Source: Larix kaempferi (Eukaryota; Streptophyta; Pinopsida; Pinales; Pinaceae). Taken from it: DNA of 64,000 nt. Of this stretch, positions 1-11,556 are shown in pieces (the stretch's first letter is position 1; every line of letters starts with the position of its first letter). A model generated the notes under the pieces. It was not told where the DNA came from. It was given only the letters and a program-made list of their open reading frames with translations, and did not search any database. Location of the stretch: the NCBI GenBank assembly GCA_027924585.1, contig BSBM01000386.1:7704501-7768500 (forward strand), written 5' to 3'. The position numbers and the translations under genes are program-made.

Positions 1-6
1 TTTAAG

Positions 7-799
7 TTGGAAGAACAAGTTAAGGGTTTATGCGATGAAGTGGTATATTTACAACAAGGAAGAAACATTCAAACAATTACACAGAACACAAAAGACAAAT
101 TAACGTCTAATTTATCCAAAGTTCTAATTATAATTTTTCTTCTCCGAATATATATATTGAATGTCTCACTTATACTCTTCATTTTCTAGAATCTGAACCC
201 AAAATTTTAGAAGAAGATTCTACCTCTAATGCTTCTAATGTGTCAAATGAAGATTCTATCATATCTAAGCATTTGTCTTTTTTTTTAATTCAATCATATC
301 ATGGATGAGAATATAATTGGGAATAAAAATGATTTATCATCTGCTTTGAATGATTTATAAAATTTTCTTTTAATAGATGATAATCATAAAGATGCTTTTT
401 CTATGCATCCTAATGATGATGAAGATCTGGGAATTATTAATCAAAGCCTTCAAATCACTAGTTGTAGTTTAGATTTTGAAACACGTAAATTGAATCCTTA
501 TTATTTTCAGAAATCTGAGTTAGACAATAAATTAATTGAATATCCCTCCTCATTTACTAGCTTAAATTATCATGAAGAACATAATGAAGATAGATCTTTG
601 GAAAAATAATTGGCTAAAATTGAAGACGAGTTTAAAAATATGTGTTCTTATTACAACTTGATTAAAGATCAAATTTTTAAGGAAAATCTAATACAAACAA
701 ATATTCTGAAAAATAAGAAAAGCCATACTTTTGTCTATTCGAAGAAAGAAGAAAATAAAAATCAGTCAAACTTTATTCCTGATGGAACAGATACCTATG
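7..799 (+). pseudogene. Decayed unidentified ORF, left part
   Basis: An old coding region, rich in Asn, Lys, Glu and Ser, is visible mainly in one frame (residues from about 403 to 799). It has an in-frame stop at 608 and frameshifts or stops near 189-400. It is cut at 799 by copia element A1. If A1 and one TSD copy are ignored, the same reading frame resumes at 7734, which supports a real former ORF rather than chance. I do not recognise a domain. The low-complexity acidic style resembles the Gag-only ORF of element F further right, so an old gypsy-type Gag is possible but unproven. No start codon can be chosen because the ORF may begin before the window. Confidence 0.35.
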
Positions 800-1410
800 T
801 GTTAAATTTTGAGCATTAATTCACAATACTCTTGGATCTTTACTGAGAGAATAACATATACAGTATATCAATGCATAACAATCACAATAAGCATGACAAG
901 CATCACAAGAATCAAAAGCATGAGAGACAAGAGACACAGAGTTTCCGTGGGGAAAACCCTAAGGTGAAAAACCCCACAACTTCCTCAGAGATAGAGAGAG
1001 CAATGGCTCAACCAAAGTACAACCAAAATACACTTGAGATAGTCTCCTAGAGTAGATGATCCTCCTCCTCACTAGTGCACCACTTTTTGAGTGAGAGAAG
1101 TGTGTCTTTCTGAATGATCTAAATAGAGATCTCCCGATCTCTATTTATACTAACCTGTTTGCCCAGTGACCTTATGGGGCCAACTTGTCTAGCTAGGTAC
1201 ATCCTACATCCACAATATAATATATATTTCAGGGCCGACCCCACACATGGTGTTCTAATAACCCATCAGCAAGTACACACACTTGCGACACTTGTCAATC
1301 CACATGACGACACTTCCTTATAGAGGAATAACACATCTCTAATAAGGGTACAATAAATATATATGAAATACATAGATGAAATACATTCCGAAGTTACATA
1401 TACATCAACA
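800..1410 (-). repeat. A1 3' LTR
   Basis: 611-bp LTR. Its partner at 7138-7728 is 591 bp; the length gap comes mainly from two small indels (about 7 and 12 bp). It starts TGTTAAATTT and ends CATCAACA on the plus strand. A minus-strand TATA-like TATAAATA lies in the middle, followed by a CT-rich stretch, as in the A2 LTR. Confidence 0.93.
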
Positions 1411-1419
1411 CTCCCTCTT
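1411..1419 (-). other. A1 polypurine tract
   Basis: Read on the minus strand this is AAGAGGGAG, directly touching the 3' LTR. This is the expected plus-strand primer for reverse transcription. A2 has the same motif at the same place (41404-41412). Confidence 0.85.
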
Positions 1420-1689
1420 AACTAGGAAGGTATTTCTTGACACAGATCTGCTAGACAAGTCTTCTTCTCGGGATCATCGTCATCATCATTGTCACTGCTA
1501 CTGCTATCTCAACCAATCTCTGACTCTACTCGTCATAGGAAGTTCTATAGAGCCAATCCTTTTTCATACTGGATGTAGGCCCACCACCTGCAGGTCTTCG
1601 TCATCACTAACCATACTGTGGAAATCTCAGGACTTATTACGTGCGTCACAAAACCTTAAAAGAGTCTCTTGACTAGCAAGAACCCTAAA

Positions 1690-2310
1690 GAGCATTTGAT
1701 GCCTTTTTCATCCTGTCCAGATATCCAGGACTTATTACATGTGACCCCACCACAAAACCTCGAAAGAGAATCCCAGGACTGATTACGAGCACAAGGCTCA
1801 ACCTATCGAATCTCCTAGGGCACAAATTACATGTGGTCACCACAAAACCTCGAAAGAGCATCCCAGGACTGATTCCAAGCACAAGGCTCAACCTATCGGA
1901 TCTCCAAGGGCACAAATTACATGTAGTCATGGAAAAACCTTGAAAGAGCATCCCAGGACTGATTACGAGCACACGGCTCAACCTATCGGATCTCCCAGGG
2001 CACAAATTACATGCCATAGGACAAAACCTCGAAAGAGCATCTGCCAGATATCCCAGGGCACAAATTACATGCCATAGGACAAAATCTCGAAAGAGCATCT
2101 GCCAGATATCCCAGGGCACAAGTTACATGCCATAGGAAAAACTTCGAAAGACTATCTGCAGATCTCCCAGGGCACAAATTATATGTTCTCCCAAGCAAAA
2201 CCTCGAAAGAGCATTTTTCAGATATCCCAGGGTACAAATTACATGCCATAGGAAAAACCTTGAAAGACTATCTGCAAATATCCTAGGGCACAAATTACAT
2301 GATTATCTGC
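1690..2310 (-). repeat. A1 3' tandem repeat, ~85-bp units
   Basis: About seven imperfect copies of a unit containing CCCAGGGCACAAATTACATG and CGAAAGAGCATC lie in the untranslated 3' part of A1. The unit corresponds in reverse complement to the block at 40570-41170 of A2, so the repeat predates the split of the two copies. Minus-strand ORFs seen here are only translations of the repeat and are not called as genes. Confidence 0.85.
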
Positions 2311-2331
2311 ACAACCTATTCCATGGCCACA

Positions 2332-2862
2332 GAGTATCAACCTGATACTCACCATACATCATCCTGATGTACACATGATCATCCTGATCACCATCACTGC
2401 AACATCCTGCTGCATGTCATCTGGAGCAACATCCTGAAGCTCGTCATCCATGATCATCCTGATCATACAATGCATCTACCTGATGCATACCAAGTATCTA
2501 CCTGATACAGATCATCATACTTGATCCACTTGATCACACAGTGTATCCACCTAATACAAATATAAATACATGATACATATCAACATACATGATCTACCTG
2601 ATCATACAATGTATCCACCTGATACATATACAGATACATGGTCCAAGCATCCAACATGATGCATATACAAAATACATACACATGATCCAACCGATCATAT
2701 CCAACATCCAACATGATGCGTACATACAGATAAATGATCCAACTGATCATATCCAGCATCCAACATGATGCATACATACATATACATATAAATGATCCAA
2801 CTGATCATATCCAACATCCAACATGATACATACATACATATATAAATGATCCAACTGATCAT
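2332..2862 (-). repeat. A1 hairpin-array repeat
   Basis: A run of short inverted repeats in the 3' non-coding part of A1. Each has a 4-7 bp stem around a loop of about five bases; plus-strand examples are TGATC..GATCA, GTATC..GATAC and GCATC..GATGC with loops such as CACCT or CAACT. Copies at 2332-2350 and 2846-2862 mark the ends. This is the inverted counterpart of the array at 39697-40532 in A2. Stem sequences differ between copies but stay complementary. Function unknown. Confidence 0.8.
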
Positions 2863-2976
2863 ACAAAGCAAAAACCAAAACATCATCCTGATGCTCATCA
2901 TATAGTGCTTACATCCACAGCCATGTGAAGGATCCTCCTTCCAACATTCTTGGAATGGCTTCAGCAAATGTGTCCA

Positions 2977-5900
2977 TCACTTCTTCCTCGAAGTGTCATC
3001 AATCTGAAGAACACCAAGCCTCTCCCTGAAGTACTCGAACTTCACCCTAGCTAGTGGCTTCGTCAACACATCTACAATCTACTCGTCCGTCGCAACGTAC
3101 AGGAGCTTCACAGCTCCTCTCTACACCATATCCCTGATATAGTGATATTTGATCTCTATGTGTTTCGACCTATCATGAAACACTGGGTTCTCGGACAGCT
3201 TCACACAACTCTGGTTATCACAAAAGATACCAGTAGCATCCAATGGGAGATAAAATAACTCAGACAGTAGCTTCCGTAGCCATACTACCTCACAACTAGC
3301 TGAACAGGCTGCAACATACTCTGCCTTAGCTGTACTCAGTGCTACGCAGGACTGCTTCCTGCTAAACTAAGAGATCACACCTGATCCCATACTGAAGCAG
3401 CATCCAGATGTGCTCTTCCTATCTGCAGCACTGCCTACAATCAATCTGTCATCTCCTGTTACAAATAAGTCATCCACATATAGGAGTAGAATCACAGGAT
3501 TCCCTTCCTCAACCTTGTAGTAAAGGTTGGAATCCGCTTTACTCTTGGTAAAGCCCAAACTAGGTAGGAAACTGTCCATCCTACCATACCAAGTTCTGGG
3601 AGCTTGCTTCAAGCCATACAAGGCTTTCTTCAATCTGCACACATATGACTCCCTGTCATGTATTTCGAAACCAAGTGGTTGCTCCACATATACTTCCTCT
3701 TCAACTACACCATTCAAGAAAGTAGTCTTGACATCCATCTGGTGTATTTTCCATTTCATTGCTGCAGCCAGGGAAAGTACTATTCTGATGGAAGTATACC
3801 TGCCTACAGGTGCAAAATTTTCTTCATAATCTATTCCCTCTTTCTGAGAAAAGCCACGAGCTACGAATCTTGCTTTGTATTTTTCTACACTGCCATCTAC
3901 AACATGCTTGATTTTGTAGATCCATTTGGAAGTCACAACAGACTTCTCTTTAGGTCTTGGGACAACATCCCAAACATCATTCTTCATTATTGATTGGTAT
4001 TCCTCAACCATGGCATCCTTCCATTCTTTCTTTTCTACTGCTTCTTCATAACTGGAAGGTTCTTTGTTCATAATGTCATAGAGTAAAGCAACATAGCTGG
4101 TATGTGATCTGGTTCTCTTCTTTGCTCTGTGTTCTTCTTCTGGAATGCCAAATCTTTCTGCATCTTGAATGAGATCTCTAGCCCATGCAAGTTTCCTCTT
4201 GTGAGATTTATCCTCACGGGGTGGATCTACAGGTTCTTGCGGATCTTCAAACTCACGAACAGCTTCTGGAACTGCTTCAGTCATGGTAGTGTCTTGAAAT
4301 CTAGTTTCCTTAGGTTCTTCATAAACTTCGATAGGTGCCTTCCTTGATTTGATGAATGCTGAGTTTTCATCAAATGTTACATCCCTGTTGACATCAATCT
4401 TCTTGAACCCTGGAAAGTATATTCTGTAAGCCTTCGAGCTTTCACTGTAACCCACAAAGATACCCTTCTTTCCTGAAGGATCTAGTTTAGTCCTCTTTTC
4501 CTTTGGGACATGAGTGTACACTGGACAACCAAATATTCTAAGATGTCTGACTTCAGGTTTCTTACTAGAAAAGACCTCTTCTGGTGTCTTGTTGTCCAAT
4601 ATCTTGTGGGGTGTTTTGTTCTGCACATATACAGCTGTTCTAGCTGCTTCTGCCCATAGATGCATAGGTAGATCCTAGTCATGCAGCATTGCCCTTGATG
4701 CTTCCATGATTGTTATGTTCTTCCTTTCTGCAACTCCATTCTGTTGAGGATTATAAGGAGCAGTCAACTCCCTCTTAATCCCTGAATCACTACAAAGCTT
4801 CTTGAAGTCACCTGAGGTGAATTCTCCACCATTGTCGGATCTGAATGTTTTGATCTTCTTGTCAGTTTGATTCTCCATCAAGGTTTTCAATTCCTTGAAC
4901 TTATCAAACACCTCATCTTTGTTCTTCAAGAAGTATACCCAAGTATTCCTGGAGAAGTCATCAATAAATGAGACATAGTAAACATACCCACTCAGAGAAC
5001 TGGATGACATAGGACCACATACATCTGAGTGGATGATTTCTAAGATGTCTTTTGCCTTGCTTTCACTGCTTGGGAAAGCCTTCTTAATATTCTTACCTTT
5101 TGCACATCCTTTGCAAACACCTTCATGTTTGGTCTTGATTTTAGGAAGACCCTCTACAGCCTTGCTTGCAATTGGAAGTGCCCTATAGTGCATATGAGCA
5201 AGTCTTCTATGCCAAAGTTCACTTGGCTCCATGGATTCATGTACCATGGCATGTTCAGGTTGTCCCTTCAATTTATACAAACCTCCCTCTTGCTCTCCAA
5301 TCACTACTGCATCATCTATGTTCTTTCCCTTTGGCCACATTAGGACTTGGCCATCCACAAATGCAACCCTCATACCTTTTGCATCCAATGCAGAGATGGA
5401 GAGTAAGTTCTTCTTGAGCCCAGGTACATAAAGGACCTCTTTCATCTTCAAAGATTTTCTAGAATCTAGGTTGTAGGAGGCTTCACCACTTCCTTTGATT
5501 GGGTATTGATAATCATCCCCAAGTTTCACCTTATGGGGTGATTCATGTTCAGATAGATTCACAAAAGATTCCTTAAACCTATTCATGTGTTTGGAAGCCC
5601 CACTTTCAATCAACAAATCATTACAACCATGGGAGATAGTACTTGTGAGAGCAGAAATTAGAACATATTCTTCTTCACTTGATGAGTCACCCTCACTATC
5701 ACTTTCTGCCCTAGCCTTCTTCTTTGGGGGTTCATCATCTTCGACAGCATGAGCATGATATCTTCTTTTGTTATTCTTCTTCTTGTTGTTGAAGTTGTTG
5801 TTGTTGTCTTTCTTCTTCTTGGGACAATCTGAAGCAAAGTGTCCCTTCTCATTGAAATTGAAGCATCTGAGATATTTCTTATCTTTACGATAATGGTGGT

Positions 5901-6564
5901 GTGAGAATCTCCTGTTATGAGATGATTCCTTCTTGGACTTTCCTTTCCTGGCATGTGCTATGAGAGCTTGATCTTCATTTCCCATCTTTTCTTCTCGGGC
6001 CACAAGCCTAGCTTCTTCTTGAGAGCATTCTTCCCGCAATCTGTTGAAGGAGATCAACTTCTTCCTTGCACAAATTCCTTGAATAAAGGAATTCCATGAC
6101 CTGGGTAGGCCATTTAGAGTGGTCATCACCACTTCACCATTCTCCACCATTTCATCCACTGCTTCTAGTTGTTCCTTGATCTAGGACACCCTTGAAAAAT
6201 AAGATTGAATGGTTTCTCCATTCTGAAACTTTACTCCTTTCAATTGGTTCTGCAGGGTCATCTTCCGATTTATGTTATTCCCTTCAAATAGCGTGGTCAA
6301 AGAGTCAAACATCTCCATGGGTGTCTTTAGAGAAGACACATGGGGTATGAGATGGTCTTTGATAGAATCAACAATGATTCTCTTTGCCTTGACCAATTTT
6401 TTCTTATGCAATACCTTAGCCTCTTCATCCTCTGGGATAGTGATGTATTCTTTAACATATGAGTCCAACTCATTCTCTTTCAGGATTAACCCAATCCTAT
6501 ACTTCCAAGCTCGGAAGTTATCATCTCCTTCAAGCTTATCCCCAAGCTTGGTGTGGTGAGAGAT
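2977..6564 (-). pseudogene. gag-pol: A1 Gag-Pol polyprotein, disabled
   Basis: One reading frame runs the whole length. The order is: Gag with a CCHC knuckle (CFNFNEKGHFASDC); protease (LIESGASKHM, where Asp of the usual DSG is Glu); GAG-pre-integrase (WHRRLAH, CKGCAKGK); integrase with HSDVCGP, SDNGGEF and NGVAERKN retained; RT with YVDD; and RNase H. The frame is broken by UAG at 6181-6183, 4675-4677 and 3367-3369, with further stops inside RNase H. The start ATG used by A2 is ATC here. RT (LIVG) joins directly to RNase H ([10 protein letters not shown]), a deletion of roughly 170 codons relative to A2/B. It cannot make an active polyprotein. Confidence is high for identity. Confidence 0.93.
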
Positions 6565-7125
6565 CTTAAAGAGTACTTCAAATGGAAATAGAAAAGATTT
6601 AGGTCTTACCACTTGAAATGTTGAAAACTGGATCTGGTCCCGGATTAGGGTTTGTCGAAAAAACTCTTAAAATTCAAAATGTGAATTTCAATTTTCTGAA
6701 AGGACAGAAAGATGCACCTTGATGAGCTGATCAGCCTGGTGTATTCAGAATTTGAGATCAGCAAAGCTTTACCCTTCAGATTTGCCTTTTTGTCCTCCCG
6801 GGTTCACTGGGAGAGCCTTGAATTAGGGTTTGACTTTCTTGGAGATCTACCTAGCCAAAAATCTCGATCCAAAGCTCTAAACTTCGACTTTTGCAAGGAG
6901 CTTCCAGCTATGTCTTCAGATTTTAGAAATTCCTATTTTTGTGGAAACCCTAATTTTTAGGGCCAAATTTGAAAATGCTCAGAATTGAATTCTGATTGGA
7001 TAGATAGATTCTCCTTGATGAGTAGAGTCAATCTACTATACTGCTTTTCCAAAATCTGTGGAGAGAAACCCAATAAACAAGAAACTCAAGTTTTCGTCAC
7101 TGTGAAATGTCTTCTTCTCAGGTTA

Positions 7126-7137
7126 GCTCTGATACCA
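7126..7137 (-). other. A1 primer-binding site, tRNA-iMet
   Basis: On the minus strand the motif is TGGTATCAGAGC, directly adjoining the 5' LTR. It is the standard copia primer site complementary to the 3' end of initiator methionine tRNA. Confidence 0.92.
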
Positions 7138-7728
7138 TGTTAAATTTTGAGCATTAATTCACAATACTCTTGAATATTTACTAAGAGAATAACATATACA
7201 GTATATCAATGCATAACAATCACAATAAGCATGACAAGCATCACAAGAATCAAAAGCATGAGAGACAAGAGACACAGAGTTTCTGTAGGGAAAACCCTAA
7301 GGTGAAAAACCCCACAACTTCATCAGAGATAGAGAGAGAAATGGCTCAACCAAAGTACAACCAAAATACACTTGAGATAGTCTCCTAGAGCATATGATCC
7401 TCCTCCTCACTAGTGCGCCACTTTCTGAGTGAGAGAAGTGTGTCTTTTCGAATGATCTAAATAGAGATCTCCTGATCTCTATTTATACTAACCTGTTTGC
7501 CCAGTGACCTTATGGGGCTGAATTGTCTAGCTAGGTACATCCACAATATAATATATATTTCAGGGCCGACCCCACACATGGTGGTCTAATAACCCATCGG
7601 AAAGTACACACACTTGCGACACTTGTCAATCCACATGACGACACTTCCTTATAGAGGAATAACACATCTCTAATAAGGGTACAATAAATATATATGAAAT
7701 ACATTCTGAAGTTACATATACATCAACA
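7138..7728 (-). repeat. A1 5' LTR
   Basis: 591-bp LTR carrying the promoter for the minus-strand element. Ends are TG...CA. The plus-strand right edge CATCAACA is followed at once by the TSD copy CTATG (7729-7733). Confidence 0.93.
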
Positions 7729-7733
7729 CTATG

Positions 7734-8176
7734 TTGTTGATTTGGTTAATACTCAAACTTGTAAGTTGGAAGAAAAACCTATTAGTAGTTTACCTTGTAG
7801 CAATCTAACGAACATGAAAGATTGTGAACAATCACAAATTTCAGGAAATATGATTGATAAGGATGTTGCACATGATACCAATGAAATTTATTTAAACAAA
7901 ACATTCTCTCTCTAGTCGCCTTCCCAATCCTCCAATCATGATATTTTGTGTCCTTATGACGATATATCTAGTCAATTCATTGAATCTTCATTAAACACCT
8001 TCCAATCTGATTTTCATGACCCAGTTTTTGCGCGGTTGGAAGAGTTATATCTGAAGAAATTTCCATTATGTTCTCTAATCTTTGTAAATAGTCGATATGA
8101 CCTAATACTTCCTATCATTCAAGATGAAACACCTCGATTCCCAATATTGATGTTTGACGAATTCCATTTTGCATAA
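7734..8176 (+). pseudogene. Decayed unidentified ORF, right part
   Basis: Continuation, in the same frame, of the ORF interrupted by A1 at 799. It is readable to 8176 apart from an in-frame UAG at 7913-7915. The sequence near the end is richer in hydrophobic residues (for example FPILMFDEFHF) and translation continues weakly as LEVLQWLHW after the UAA. No domain is recognised. The end resembles, only by eye, the C-terminal LKLLGWLLW of the element F Gag ORF. Very likely non-functional. Confidence 0.35.
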
Positions 8177-10055
8177 TTGGAAGTGCTTCAATGGCTTCAT
8201 TGGTTATTTGATTTTACTTGATCTTTTGTATATATGTAGTTTAGTGTAGGAGTAGGATAGCTAGAGAGTTAATCAGTTTACTTTTGATTTGAATGAAGCA
8301 ACCATCAATAATTTTAATAAAAGGTGAGCCACCATCAAAACATGTTCAGGAAAGATTTCATTAATTTTACTATTTACGGTCTTGTCTGTATTAATTTCTT
8401 AAACATTTTGAAATTATATCTCGAATTCATGATCTTTATTATGAAATGTTTAAACCATACATTACTTTAATGAGGCAAGAATGTATCTTTAACTTTGCTT
8501 ATGATTTCATTTTTTGACATAGAATTTAATGTGGCTCGCTTATTTTCAAATCGATATCATTCTTCGATGAACACTTAGTTAGGATTGCTTATAGAATTTC
8601 TATTTTAGGATTTTCTAATAAAAGCCTGGTTAATTTAAATGTCTCATTCATCAATCACAAATTTAAAGGAAAACAAATTGGAATTGTCGAAACTTGACTC
8701 TACTAATTAGCTGATAAAACATTTTCACAAAATCAGCTTCATTTTGATGTGTATATTGTATCTCCCTTTCTATTTTTATTAGACTCATTTTGCGAAATTA
8801 TTAAAAGTTTAATCTTGGGAGATTCGTCATTCCTCTTTATGCATGTCAGTATTTTGTGTTTTTTACATTATTATGTATAGCTCATCTAATAGGTTATGAC
8901 CATATCTTGGTTTTCTCATTTCAAGTTCATTTATCTCCTTCAATGGTCACCTTAAGTTTCGACAAATATCAATATTTTGCTTCTCAGTCAAATTATTTTG
9001 AATTGTGATACATTATTTCTTAGCTTAAGATTTCAAACTAATCAAGTCTTTCCTTAGGTTTATTTGTATATATGTTTGCGTGTTTTGGTTAAATTAGTTA
9101 GTTTTACTTTTCATTTTTCTTTTTTAGTTTGCTTGAAGTTAGAAGGGGGTTATTGTAATTAAATAACGTTGTGTCGGCATGCTACTAATAAGCCTGATAT
9201 CTTTTTAAAATTTCCCACATCTAGTCACCAAGCCGGGGCAGTGTCTCTTGGTTGTGAAATCGAGAGATGGGAGGTCTCATTATGAGCCATCTCGCTCACT
9301 TCTAATGGTGCTTGTGAATGACATCGTCATCATTTAGTTACCAAGCTAAGGCATTGGTCCTTAATTAATATCTTTTGTAAATACTTTATCTTCTAAAAAA
9401 CAATGGTACAAGATGTAAATAAATGTTTGTATTTTAATGGATGGGATGGACTATATTGATGTCTTCTTGAGAGTATGGTGGTCATGTCTTTATGTTAGTG
9501 TTTACTTTACTATCTTTAGATTTTGAAGATAATTTCTTGATGGATTTCCCTCACTATACATATATCAATAACCATTATCCTTGTAAAGTTTCAGATATAA
9601 TGCTTGGGGTAATTTATTTGGTTGTAATAGTATTTTAAGTTCAATCCTTTCTATAGGCTAGTGAGTTAAGGAGGTCACGTGGTGTGAAATTTGATACTTC
9701 AAGAGGTCTCTTTTTGCTTCCTATCTTTGTAATTTTCAGGTAAACATACTGAGATAACTGGTTCACCCAACATATCACCATTTTTTGACACCCTAACAAC
9801 TCCCCTTCATTTTGCAAATAAAGGGCCCCCCCTGTAAATTTTGTAAATGCTCATCTTTCGGTTTTCTTATCTTTTTTGGTTTACTTGGTGATTTCATGCC
9901 TTTAATTCATTGATATCTCATTCTTGATTGATTCTTGGGCTCATGCAATGATGTTTTGATAATCCTATTTCCTTCGCCTTTGGTTTTCATAAGACGATAC
10001 ATTAACAATGCTTTGGTGATTTTGATGGTGTGTGCCAATGGGAGCTTTTGACTTT
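8177..10055. other. Unassigned intergenic DNA
   Basis: AT-rich sequence without a convincing ORF. A purine run (GAAGGGGGT) near 9140 could be the polypurine tract of the decayed element to the left, but no matching LTR pair was found. Two short look-alike motifs (AGTCACCAAGCCGGGGCA near 9223 and AGTTACCAAGCTAAGGCA near 9338) lie about 115 bp apart. The segment ends in the left TSD copy (ACTTT, 10051-10055) of element B. Confidence 0.5.
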
Positions 10056-10522
10056 TGTTGAAATATTGTAACTTTAAAGAATATTCTATTTTAATTTATT
10101 CAGAGATGTTTTTATTCCTCCATCGGGATGTTATTATTGTATTTGGTCATCATAGAGTCATGAGGGAAAACCTCCTTTGTAAGTCAGGTCGATAGAACCC
10201 TCCATAAAGTAATATTATATTGTTTTGACTCTTCATAGGTAAGTTGGCCCAGTTAAGTTTGTTGGGGCCGACCTAGTTAGTGAAAAAGTCAAGTGGAATA
10301 TAAAGTATAAATAGGAGTGATGTGCTCCTCACTTGGACACACACACTCACTTGTGTAATTCACATAGGAGAGAGAGATAGATATGAAAGGAGAAGGAGCA
10401 CTTGTTTGTGGTTTTGTCTTTGTACTTTTGATCATCTATATTGAGGAAGTTTTTCTAGGTTTTCTTCCCCTAGAGGGTTTCCCAAGATAAATTTGTGTCT
10501 ATCTTTCGATTGTGTTTCTTTT
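10056..10522 (+). repeat. B 5' LTR, first piece
   Basis: 467 bp matching the start of the 3' LTR at 47819. It contains a TATA box (TATAAATA, near 10306) and then a purine-rich leader (GGAGAGAGAGAT). It breaks at 10522 where gypsy element D inserted, and resumes at 21330. Confidence 0.92.
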
Positions 10523-11295
10523 TGTTGGCACAGCGTCTATCGACGGGGATTCACTTCATACTGCCACCAACAAACACCAACCCAAACTCCCTTATACATC
10601 GGCCCAGAAAGGTTTTACCCTTCCCAGCAACACTCGCAGAGCGAGTGAAGTCTCAGCCAAGATGCACAAGGGGGATGCAGGAACCAAGTTTCTGTAGTGG
10701 CCCGTTGAGGACATGCATCAAACAGACAAACACACTTTGCAACCGCAGAAACCATAGATTATATCTTTCGCACTATACTAACATTTCGTTATTCGCATAT
10801 TCATCAACCGCAACATCAACACATAATAGAAATTTGCATCAACATGATTTAATTATTCATTAGCATAAATAGTGATTATCAAATCCACAGAACATGTAAA
10901 CATCCCATCAAAATTCGCATTCATCATCTAATAGGAATAAAGGCAAAGATAGAACCATAATCGAACATCCTCACACATTCATTAAAACCTACGAAATGAC
11001 CCTCGTAGAAACAGTCAACACACCATATCGCAGATACAAAACAGATCAACAACTAGATCAAAACTCAAAAGATCGGTTACTCTATTCATCACCATATCTG
11101 GATGCCCTTAGGATTACAATAATTCTCCTATTTATACAAAAATACATGGTTACAAAATGGTCCACATGACCCTTATCTAACAAACTATCTATTTCTGCAC
11201 TTCCGCATTCTCCGCGAATGACCCTTTCTTCTGCGGATTATCCCTTTCGCAGTTGTCGTCTTCCGCACTTCCTACAGACTAATCACATTCCAACA
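10523..11295 (-). repeat. D 3' LTR
   Basis: 773-bp LTR starting TGTTGGCAC and ending CCAACA on the plus strand. It matches 20593-21329 with scattered substitutions and indels. Next to its inner edge, 11296-11304 read on the minus strand ends in GGGGGCT, the likely polypurine tract. Confidence 0.9.
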
Positions 11296-11430
11296 AGCCC
11301 CCAACACAAACTTGTGGCTCACCCTCGAGCAACCTCAGCTTGACACCGTTGGTGTTGGTTTCAGCTGTCTCTGTGTCTCTGTAAACTTATGAAGTTGTTC
11401 TTGACGTCTGGAGCTTCCTGTCATGTACCT

Positions 11431-11556
11431 CTCGAACTCATCCTCCAGTCTCTTGAAACCTTGATCATCTATCTCGAACTCATCCTCCAGTCTCTTGAAA
11501 CCTTGACCATCTACCTCGAACTCATCCTCCAGTCTCTTGAAACCTTGATCATCTAC
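11431..11556 (-). repeat. D 42-bp tandem repeat, three copies
   Basis: Three nearly identical 42-bp units (11431-11472, 11473-11514, 11515-11556). The length is a multiple of three. On the sense (minus) strand the unit stays open and reads as a 14-residue acidic repeat (VDDQGFKRLEDEFE). It may be a remnant of an extra ORF at the 3' end of the element, like the one in C, but no longer frame is visible. Confidence 0.75.

Larger units (their letters stand above)
800..7728 (-). mobile_element. Copia LTR retrotransposon A1
   Basis: Complete Ty1/copia element, 6.9 kb, on the minus strand. LTRs are 800-1410 and 7138-7728, each with TG...CA ends. A perfect 5-bp TSD (CTATG) is at 795-799 and 7729-7733. 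An initiator-Met primer site abuts the 5' LTR and a polypurine tract abuts the 3' LTR. Domain order is Gag, protease, integrase, RT, RNase H, which defines copia. The LTRs differ at roughly twenty positions plus two small indels, so the insertion is not recent. It belongs to the same family as A2: the LTRs match when one is reverse-complemented, and both carry the same 3' tandem repeats. Confidence 0.95.

Noticed and set aside
1685-2249. Two minus-strand ORFs in A1 with repeated Cys/Trp motifs
   Set aside because: They are read-throughs of the ~85-bp non-coding tandem repeat, and frame is not kept between units.
1690-2310. Possible CRISPR-like array (regular repeats)
   Set aside because: Repeats are head-to-tail tandem without unique spacers, inside a plant retrotransposon.
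9130-9200. Possible polypurine tract and LTR start of an older element
   Set aside because: No TG start at the expected base and no partner LTR in the window.
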